Positions 37,507-64,000 of a stretch of DNA of 64,000 nucleotides are shown here, in pieces. Origin of the DNA: Aquila chrysaetos chrysaetos (lineage: Eukaryota > Chordata > Aves > Accipitriformes > Accipitridae); NCBI RefSeq assembly GCF_900496995.4, contig NC_044008.1, forward strand, positions 14,021,276 to 14,085,275. Direction: 5' to 3'. The notes beneath the pieces were generated by a model. That model was not told where the DNA came from and made no database searches. It saw nothing but the letters and a program-made list of their open reading frames with translations. The stretch's first letter is position 1. Every line of letters begins with the position of its first letter. The position numbers and the translations under genes are program-made.

Positions 37507-38231
37507 CTTTTACATCAAACCCCACGAAAGCACTGCATCGCACAAGGCTACATTGCCAAACCTTCCAGTTCGCTCTAAACCCACCAGACTGCTAGACTGC
37601 AAGAACCCGAACACATGCCTCTCAGACGGCTATCTTCCAAACGCTTCCCTGCGTTCTCCAACCTGGAAAGGTGCTTTCAAGTTAAAGGAACGCCCACGTG
37701 AAACGATCCTTAGTATCTTCCCGGCTTTGGCAACGGAGGAGGAAACTGCGGCAGACAACAGCGAATTCGGGTCGCTCTCCCGTGCCTTCCCGCTCCCCCT
37801 CTCACAGGCCACTCCCCCGGCCGCGAAGCCCGACTTGTTGCTCACGCACCGCCGCGAAACGAGCACCCGGGCAGAGGCAACGCGTGAAGGGCACCGACCT
37901 GAAGTAAAACCGAGAGGAAAGCCCTCCGCAGACGCACGATTTTGCACAGCCCGAGCGGGCGCTCCAGGGGTGGGTCTTTCCCCCTGCAGCACGCCCTCGC
38001 TCTAACCACGGGAAAGCCCCGCTCCTGGCAGCCGCGGCAGCGGGGGGGGATCCCGGCAGCGACGCCCCGCTCCCCTCCCCGAGGCGCCGCCTCCGCCGGC
38101 CGCGGCTCGGCTCCAGCTACGGCCCCGCGGCCGGGCCGCTCCCGCTCCCCCCCGAGGAGCCGGCCGTACCTACCTGCCGACAGCGCCCGGGTGACGGCCG
38201 TGACCTGCCCCTCCTGCGCCCCCCGCAGCAT
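19073..38231 (-). CDS. DNAJC2: DnaJ homolog subfamily C member 2 (zuotin-related factor, MPP11)
   Basis: This J-protein pairs with HSPA14 in the ribosome-associated complex at the tunnel exit and also acts in the nucleus on ubiquitinated H2A. Coding exons from the start: 38231-38174, 37417-37227, 36601-36526, 33693-33595, 30825-30684, 29470-29390, 28582-28517, 26739-26648, 26545-26424, 25537-25388, 25077-24989, 24902-24833, 23227-23043, 21788-21688, 20717-20610, 19839-19685, 19147-19073. They join in phase to 619 residues (human 621). An acidic stretch lies at about 48-72. The J domain is at about 84-156 with the HPD triad at 117-119. A Lys/Glu/Ala-rich charged, probably helical region spans about 275-360. 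Two SANT/Myb domains follow: SANT1 at about 449-510 (KNWPEDD start) and SANT2 at about 549-603 (PWTTEEQ start). The start codon has a GCCGCC Kozak context. The N-terminus ([11 protein letters not shown]) differs from and is slightly shorter than the human one. Two solo LTRs lie in its introns. Confidence 0.97.
19322..19327 (+). terminator. Alternative downstream poly(A) signal (AATAAA) for PMPCB
   Basis: This is the first canonical AATAAA on the + strand after the PMPCB stop. It lies in the last intron of the convergent gene DNAJC2, so its use would make a PMPCB 3' UTR antisense to the whole last DNAJC2 exon. Use is unproven. Confidence 0.3.
26740..28516 (-). other. DNAJC2 intron 7, mostly unassigned
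   Basis: A 1.78-kb intron between coding exons 7 and 8. Apart from a probable ancient CR1 tail near 27925-27995 and short A-rich runs, nothing is recognised. Confidence 0.6.
27925..27995 (+). mobile_element. Probable ancient CR1 3' end
   Basis: The phrases GTTAGACTAAATGATTTGCT and CTAACTTGAACATTCTGTG echo the CR1 terminal sequence (GTTGGACTAAATGATCTT ... CCAACTTGAACATTCTATG). The match is short and degenerate, and how far it extends to the left is unclear. It is antisense to DNAJC2. Confidence 0.5.
30826..33594 (-). other. DNAJC2 intron 4
   Basis: The 2.8-kb intron between coding exons 4 and 5 holds LTR copy 1 at 31317-31869. The rest, including the slightly pyrimidine-rich part at 32400-32700, shows nothing recognisable. 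Confidence 0.65.
31317..31869 (-). mobile_element. Solo LTR, avian ERVL-type, DNAJC2 intron 4 (copy 1)
   Basis: A 553-bp long terminal repeat in minus orientation. Read on the minus strand it begins TGTCCTGGTTTTGGCTGGGA and ends in the terminal CA of the family. It is flanked by a 5-bp target-site repeat (CTTGG at 31312-31316 and 31870-31874). No internal viral sequence adjoins it, so it is a solo LTR left by recombination. Visible divergence from the two other copies suggests an old, inactive insertion. It has the same direction as DNAJC2. Confidence 0.85.
33694..36525 (-). other. DNAJC2 intron 3
   Basis: The 2.8-kb intron between coding exons 3 and 4 holds LTR copy 2 at 34762-35373. It splits the J domain, with the HPD-bearing part in exon 4. 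I recognise nothing else. Confidence 0.65.
34762..35373 (-). mobile_element. Solo LTR, avian ERVL-type, DNAJC2 intron 3 (copy 2)
   Basis: A 612-bp LTR of the same family and orientation as copy 1. On the minus strand it begins TGTCCTGGTTTCGGCTGGGA and ends CCACAACA. The flanking 5-bp repeats agree at four of five positions (GCTAT and GCTAC). An AT-rich simple-sequence stretch at about 34905-35000 makes this copy longer. No internal viral genes adjoin it. It is an old, inactive fossil lying in the same direction as DNAJC2. Confidence 0.85.
37474..37502 (+). repeat. Poly(T) tract
   Basis: A run of 29 T, preceded by GTTTTTTTTGTTG, lies in DNAJC2 intron 1, 57 bp upstream (minus-strand sense) of exon 2. 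In the DNAJC2 transcript it reads as poly(A). No retrogene adjoins it. Confidence 0.9.
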
Positions 38232-38442
38232 GGCGGCGGCGGCGGGCGGCGGGCCGCAGCGAGCCTCGGGCCTGGGCGCCGCCGGGCCCCGCTCGCCTCG
38301 CCTCGCCGGTTGCCAGGAGCCGGCGCATGGAGGCGCACCGCGAGCGCTTCCGGGGCGGCGGCGTGCGGCGGGATAAACGGCCCGCCGGGGCCCCTCGCCC
38401 CACCGCCTCCTCCACGCCGCCTACGTCGCAACGGGGCCGGCG

Positions 38443-38474
<32 letters not shown>

Positions 38475-38729
38475 GGACGGGTTTAACCGGCGCGGCGCAC
38501 ACCGCTCCGGCGGCGGCTGTGTCGGGCGGAACTCTCCGGCGGCGGCAGCGGTGGCGGGGGGGAAGGAGATGGTGGTGGCGCGGGCCCGCGGCGCGCACGG
38601 GCCGGTGCACCCTCCTTTGGTGTCCCCCCGGCGCGGCGCGGCGCGGCGCGGCCGGAAGCCCCGGCGGTGCTGCGTAACGCATCCGGGGCAGGGCCGGGCA
38701 GGGCGGGCCGCGGGCCGGGGGCCGTCAGG
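38232..38729. promoter_or_regulatory. Shared bidirectional CpG-island promoter of DNAJC2 and PSMC2
   Basis: The two start codons face away from each other 498 bp apart, within very GC-rich, CpG-dense sequence that extends from about 37800 to 39440. No TATA box is evident. An ETS-like CCGGAAGC lies at 38651-38658. An imperfect palindrome TGCGTAACGCA lies near 38671-38681, about 50 bp before the PSMC2 start codon. Divergent transcription of these two genes from one island is conserved in their known order in tetrapods. Long open frames on both strands here are GC artefacts. Confidence 0.85.
38446..38474 (+). repeat. (GCCCGA)n hexamer repeat in the shared promoter
   Basis: About five tandem GCCCGA units sit near the middle of the DNAJC2-PSMC2 promoter. 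Short CpG-bearing hexamer tracts like this can vary in length. Position within either 5' UTR is unknown. Confidence 0.9.
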
Positions 38730-48255
<9,526 letters not shown>

Positions 48256-48347
48256 TATCTTGGAATGTTTTTCCTGTTCCTGTTGTTAAACTTCCTGTGA
48301 AACAAAAATTCAAGTGAGTAATTCATGTCTTGTTCTTGGAAGCTAGA

Positions 48348-48353
48348 AATAAA
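48348..48353 (+). terminator. PSMC2 polyadenylation signal (AATAAA)
   Basis: A canonical AATAAA lies 93 nt after the PMSC2 (PSMC2) stop codon, predicting a short 3' UTR of about 110-120 nt. It is the first such signal on the + strand after the stop. Confidence 0.75.
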
Positions 48354-48374
48354 TGGAGTATTCCAGACAGTAGG

Positions 48375-51300
48375 TGTGAGTTCATTATGAGTGTGTTCTA
48401 CACTGGTGGGGTATTGCTGCTGTAGAAGAAAAAAATCTCAGGGAGATTCTAATAATGCAGCCTAGACCAGTGAGATATTTTTAAATCGGATACCTGGGCA
48501 ATGTTAGAAATCCAAAGTTTAGATCCCTAGCCACCATTTACATCCCAAAACTTACCATCTAAGCTGTAGAGGTGCTGAAAGATCCCTACGTGACTACAGT
48601 GTTTCCAGGTGCGCTTGCGTGATGTTCAGCACCAAGGTGCAAGTGTGTCCCGAGAAAACTCTCGGGAACTGCCATGGGCCAAGAGCTGAGGAGAAGGTGT
48701 ACATAGCTCAGCTCAGGTGCTTGGTGGTCTGAGTCAGTGCCCAGCTTAGGGAAGACGCGAAGGGATATTTTTTTCTCTCCCTGGGTGAACGCTCTAGTAC
48801 CATCATAACTTGTTTTTTTTCCTTCAGTGGGTTTCTTCATCCCTTTTGCTGAGATTCTTTGTTTCTTACAAAATAGTAAGTGGGTCAAGAAGGAGGAAGA
48901 AGTAAGCATAATTTCTTAGCGCTAAGGGAAATAAGATTGGTTTTTCCTGTTCCTGCTCTAAAAAAGATTCAAGTTTGGCATCAGCGTACTAGTGAGCACT
49001 TTCATACATCGTATTACTTGTCTAAGATGCTACTACACATGGAGGATGACCCTGATAGGGTCCTGATGCTCCGGTAGCTGGGCAATAGCTGATAGTTGTT
49101 GGCAGCAGGCAACATTAAAAGGTTGATCTTCATTCATCTAGCATGTTCCTTTCACGCTGGATGGTTTGGTCAATGAAAAGCAACAGCCTTTCGTTTTCTT
49201 TTTTTTCAAGTTTTGCATTAAATTTGGAGGTGAGCAGGGGAAGAGCTTGAAGAAATACCAGGGTGGGGGGAAATGCTTTTGGGAACTGCTTTGTCTTGGA
49301 AGTGAGAGAAGTTTTATCAGGTCTCATTTTGATACAACTGACATCAATTTATCAAGCTTAGAAGCAGCCACTTAATGTTTTTTTTGAAAGAGGAGGTGTG
49401 TACAACAGGGAAAAAGCATATGTGGTACATGGACTTTGTCAGGATTTTGGCCAGTGTCAGTAACTTGATAAGCAAACTTAGGCAATCCCCTGGTTTTGCC
49501 CACACCTGCTTGAAAAGCTGAGCTCAATGGTTATGTGTTATTTTGGGGAGGGATGCAAATTTATTGGTAGGACAGAATTTTTTTCATTTTGAGCCTGAGA
49601 GGAAAGCGGTTCAGATAGCAGCACTGAGAGTATCTGTTTACCAAGAGCAGTACTCAAGTGTACCTTTTAGTTCAGAAGGGTAAGTGAAGTATGTAAAAAG
49701 AGTTTGGGTCTTACTGGGTATCCTGAATTATCATCAGTACTCTTGCAAAAAAGGGGGGGAAGAGGAGCATTATTCTCATTATTATGAGGCATCAAACTGG
49801 ACTTAGGCTATCCAGTGACATTTGCTGTGGTGGGGCTTCAGCAGTGAGGGGCTAGAGGTGCTACCCTGTCAAGGCACACGAACTAACTGGAGAGGGGAAG
49901 GAGGTGAGCCCTGTTATGAGTTTAAAGGATGGGGGTTTGTTTAATCTAGCACTGACAAGCCTAAGGCAGGATTTAAACTTTGAGATAGCAGTTTGTTAAT
50001 CAGTATAGGAAAGATGTTGTCATTTACTTTTCAGTAGGTAACTTAGGCTGGCGAGAAGGAAGCAGTGCTTCCGCTGGTGGCAGCAAAGCACTGGACAAGG
50101 CTGGCCAAAAGCTGCCAGATTTTATTTTACTGGATGAGTTACCAGTAGTGCTGGTGGTACCCAGGAGCAGGTGGCAGAGTACTAGTGCCGCACAGGCTGG
50201 GATCTAGGACTTTCTTGGGCAAAGGTTTTCAGTCCAGCGTTTCAGCAGCTCCCCAGAGGATGGGCAGTGCAGCACTAATTGTATCACGCTGAGGCCTGGC
50301 ATGGAGAGGGCTTCATGTGGGTGGGGGAGCCCGGGGGGAGAGGAGCAGGAACCTGAGCAGCAGGGAGGAGCTGCATGGAGGTGGTGACCCCCGTAGCAAT
50401 AGACACTTGCATCCAGTGACCTTGACTCACCCCATGCGCAGAGTCTCACCAAGACAGAGTGGAAAATTTTGACAAGTCATGATCATCACTTTATTTTAGA
50501 AGTTGACAGGATTTTGACATGAACTGAAGAGACTACATAGTTAAAAACTGAAGCTGCGACAAGCTGAAAAGTAGAAAAATATACTGTATGTAGATACAAA
50601 GGCTTGTTAAACTAGTTAACATTATAAAATGTACCAAAAGTTGTTTAAATAAACACGCACAGTGTGTTAACATGCATTCAATTCATCTTTTGAACTCCAG
50701 CTAAGTGGTAATTTCTGATGCAGAAAGCCTCCTATCCCTACTGGCAGGGGAGTCTGATGAAATAAAACATCTTCCCCAAGTGCCCCTGGTGGCTGGGAAA
50801 CTTGGTTTACCTGAAGCAAGCCCTAATCGCAAGACAGCTTAAAGCAAGATAAAAGTATTAAGTTCTGCATTCAGAAGAGAGAAAGTAGTTTGAATTCCCT
50901 TATGCACAGGACCTTTGATTTGAGGGTGCTAAATGAAATGTCATTGACACTCCTCTTCCCCTGTGCTGTCAAAATAACCTACAGAGAAACAAACACTTTT
51001 AGGTTCCTACCTCTGCTCAGATTCATAGTGATTGTTGTTAGGGAAACACAGGCATTGAAGATTTCTTTCCTTTTCTTGAGTTACATTTCCATGTTTTTCA
51101 TCTCCCACCTGAAGTTAAGCAGTACTACAGCAGCCAGGTTGTGAAGACCATAGAAAAAAACTCCACACTACTGTTTCTTTTAAAAAAACCAAACACTTAA
51201 CATTTTTGATTTCTGTTGAAATCTATTTCTCAAAGCACTTAAAAGCTGAGGCAGAAGCAGCACTGCTGGTAGGAAGATACCTCAGGCAACAGAGAAGTGT

Positions 51301-52186
51301 TGGGTTTGATTTTTTTTTTTTTGGCCCACTGAGACATTAGACCTTGTCTGTGTTTTTATTCTAGCTTAAGAGACTGCATAGAGGGCATCAGTTCTTAATT
51401 TAATTTTAACAGGCTTCACTCCTGCCTCCTGACAAAACCAGTTTTGTCTTCAAACTTTGAAGGTAAAATAATCTTAGCTTAAAATCAACTGTATTCTTTT
51501 CTAGAAAGCACAACTAGGTTTTGGCAGTGGAATTACCATATTGATAATGTAATAATTAAACAGTGAGTTTCTAATTTGAACTTCAAGTGAAAATGTTCAG
51601 GCAATGAAGAGTGTAGTTGAGAAAGGTTAGATATTTTAAAAAAATAACTGTACCATCCAGGTTTAAAAAGAGTAGCAGCTAAATGCTACCAGTGTGAATT
51701 CATTAATCCAGCTGGCAGATTATTATAATTTATATGAATCTGTTGTATGCAGATGTTGACATCAGGCTTTAAAAGTCATCTAAGAAAGTTCTTTAAAGAC
51801 ACTGGTACAGTGCATTGCAATTGCGGAAACAGTCATTTCCTGCAAGATCCCACCTCATAGTGAGTTAAAGTGCCCATTTTCTCAACAGTAATAGGAATGT
51901 CACCTTGTCTATCAGATTCTGATTGTAGCAGAATACACTGAATTTTCTTGTCTTGCATAATTTTGTGTTTGTATGTTGTTGGAAGGCTACACCCTGATTG
52001 GAAGAAAAAAAATCAAGAGCATGAAGGCTTTCCAATTCCTTATCCACTCTTCCTACAGAAAATAAGCACCACCCTATACCCGTAGATACAAATAGCCTCA
52101 GGCTCTCTTTAAAGTGTGCAAATTAAATATTCAGTAAGAGTCTCCATCAGCATAAATCTGGCTTCCATTCTGCTCGATGCCACTCT
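48375..52186. other. Region between the convergent PSMC2 and SLC26A5 ends
   Basis: About 3.8 kb without a recognised coding exon or clear repeat. The AT-rich right part, about 50470-52186, is the likely 3' UTR and downstream flank of SLC26A5 (minus strand). The left part, including a GC-richer section at about 50040-50450, contains nothing I can name. A short perfect inverted repeat (CCCGAG ... CTCGGG) lies near 48649-48666. Confidence 0.5.
50490..50495 (-). terminator. Candidate SLC26A5 poly(A) signal (minus-strand AATAAA)
   Basis: The + strand reads TTTATT. Several minus-strand AATAAA motifs lie beyond the SLC26A5 stop, for example at 51355, 50490 and 50121. This one coincides with the left edge of the AT-rich region and would give a 3' UTR of about 1.7 kb. 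The choice between them is a guess. Confidence 0.3.
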
Positions 52187-63206
<11,020 letters not shown>

Positions 63207-64000
63207 CTAAAAATCGACAAACACATTTGTAAACATCAGCTAGAAAGAGATAAAGCCACCCGAAGAACTAATAACAGTTAGCTGATTATGAATAATATAC
63301 ACAAGGGTTTACATTTCTTTGTCAATCAATTTTCTAAGAGTTAGAGGATAAAGAAGCAGATAAAAAGGAGGAAGTATCACGATTTTCCCTCCATCAGGTT
63401 CAACCCTCACTGACTTTATAAAGTTTTCTTGGAAACAGTTAAATGGAACATGCTATGGTATGATCTGAATCACTCGAATTCCCTTTGCCTGAGCCAAGCT
63501 GAGGCAGAATAGTGTATTGAGAAATTAAATGCAAGGACAAGCCAAGGACGTCTGCACTGCCATATTTTCACGTGCATAACTTGCATGCTATCTGTAAACA
63601 GAACTGCTGCAGCAGCAGTGAAAGGAACAGGTGTAAGATCACTTTGCTATTGCCTTACTATCAAACTATACCCTATTACACCACCTCCACCATCTCTCAA
63701 CAGCATCCCTTTTCTTTGTTCCTTCTATCTAGATTGTACCCACACCTTCAGTTATTCCCTTTCTTGGGTGTGATTTTGTGCAGGTTGGTTGAGAGCTCTA
63801 GTTATCCAAGAACTCATTTTAAAATCCAATCACTTTTCAAGGTGAAAGGTTATCAGAGATGTGGGCTTTGTGTGTATTAAGATAGTCTGCTTTATGCATG
63901 TATTTTAGAGTAGTCATTCAAAACAGAATCAATGCTGCAGTCATTTATCAGTCTCAGAAACAGAGAAAGGAAGGTTAAGTAGTAAATCCTACTGGTTCCT
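63207..64000 (-). other. SLC26A5 intron running off the right edge
   Basis: No further SLC26A5 exon is recognised to the window end. The next upstream exon, expected to encode the segment before VIIGTGVSAG, must lie beyond 64000. Nothing else is identified. Confidence 0.6.

Noticed and set aside
37553-38005. 150-codon plus-strand open frame in DNAJC2 intron 1
   Set aside because: It lies in the CpG-rich flank, shows no recognisable domain or splice partner, and is antisense to DNAJC2. A chance frame is likelier.
38230-38376. Plus-strand ATG in GCATGGCGGCGGC context within the shared promoter
   Set aside because: It lies opposite the DNAJC2 start codon. The predicted product is low-complexity and does not lead into PSMC2.
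38170-38682. 170-codon minus-strand open frame in the DNAJC2-PSMC2 promoter
   Set aside because: It is composed of Pro, Arg, Gly and Ala from GC-rich sequence, has no family match and overlaps DNAJC2 exon 1 in another frame.

Overview
This is a vertebrate nuclear window, almost certainly from a bird. The genes have many short exons with GT-AG introns. The repeats are CR1 LINE fragments, some with the typical avian 3' end, plus three solo LTRs of an avian ERVL-type family that starts TGTCCTGG and ends ACAACA. Gene order and orientation match the block known from tetrapods (human 7q22): PMPCB (+), DNAJC2 (-), PSMC2 (+), SLC26A5 (-). The LTR type suggests a neoavian bird, but this rests on memory of the repeat family.

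Layout. Positions 1 to about 9950 hold no gene I can recognise, only CR1 fragments and a short (ATTCC)n tract. A CpG island at about 9950-10900 is the PMPCB promoter, with NRF-1-, ETS/GABPA-, YY1- and two ZNF143-like motifs. PMPCB fills 10291-18837 in 13 coding exons (486 aa). DNAJC2 runs convergently on the minus strand, 38231 down to 19073, in 17 coding exons (619 aa). Only 235 bp separate the two stop codons. PSMC2 starts at 38730, 498 bp from the DNAJC2 start codon, so the two share a bidirectional CpG-island promoter. PSMC2 ends at 48255 (12 coding exons, 433 aa). About 3.9 kb without a recognised exon follows. The 3' two-thirds of SLC26A5 (prestin) then lies on the minus strand, from 63206 down to 52187 (12 coding exons, about 440 aa). 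Its N-terminal exons lie beyond the right edge.

I worked out exon boundaries by hand from translation, splice consensus and codon phase. All four reading frames close without a break, and the phase agrees at every junction. PMPCB is the catalytic subunit of the mitochondrial presequence protease. DNAJC2 is the ribosome-associated J-protein (zuotin/MPP11). PSMC2 is the Rpt1 ATPase of the 26S proteasome. DNAJC2 and PSMC2, which act at synthesis and destruction of proteins, are transcribed divergently from one promoter. SLC26A5 is a membrane anion transporter or motor protein with a C-terminal STAS domain.

Points worth a second look are a possible unannotated in-frame cassette exon in the prestin STAS region (54098-54223), possible antisense overlap of the PMPCB and DNAJC2 3' ends, a NAGNAG acceptor in PMPCB, paired ZNF143-like sites in PMPCB intron 1, and three solo LTRs all lying in the sense direction of their host genes. 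I see no CRISPR array, tRNA, rRNA or bacterial-type system.
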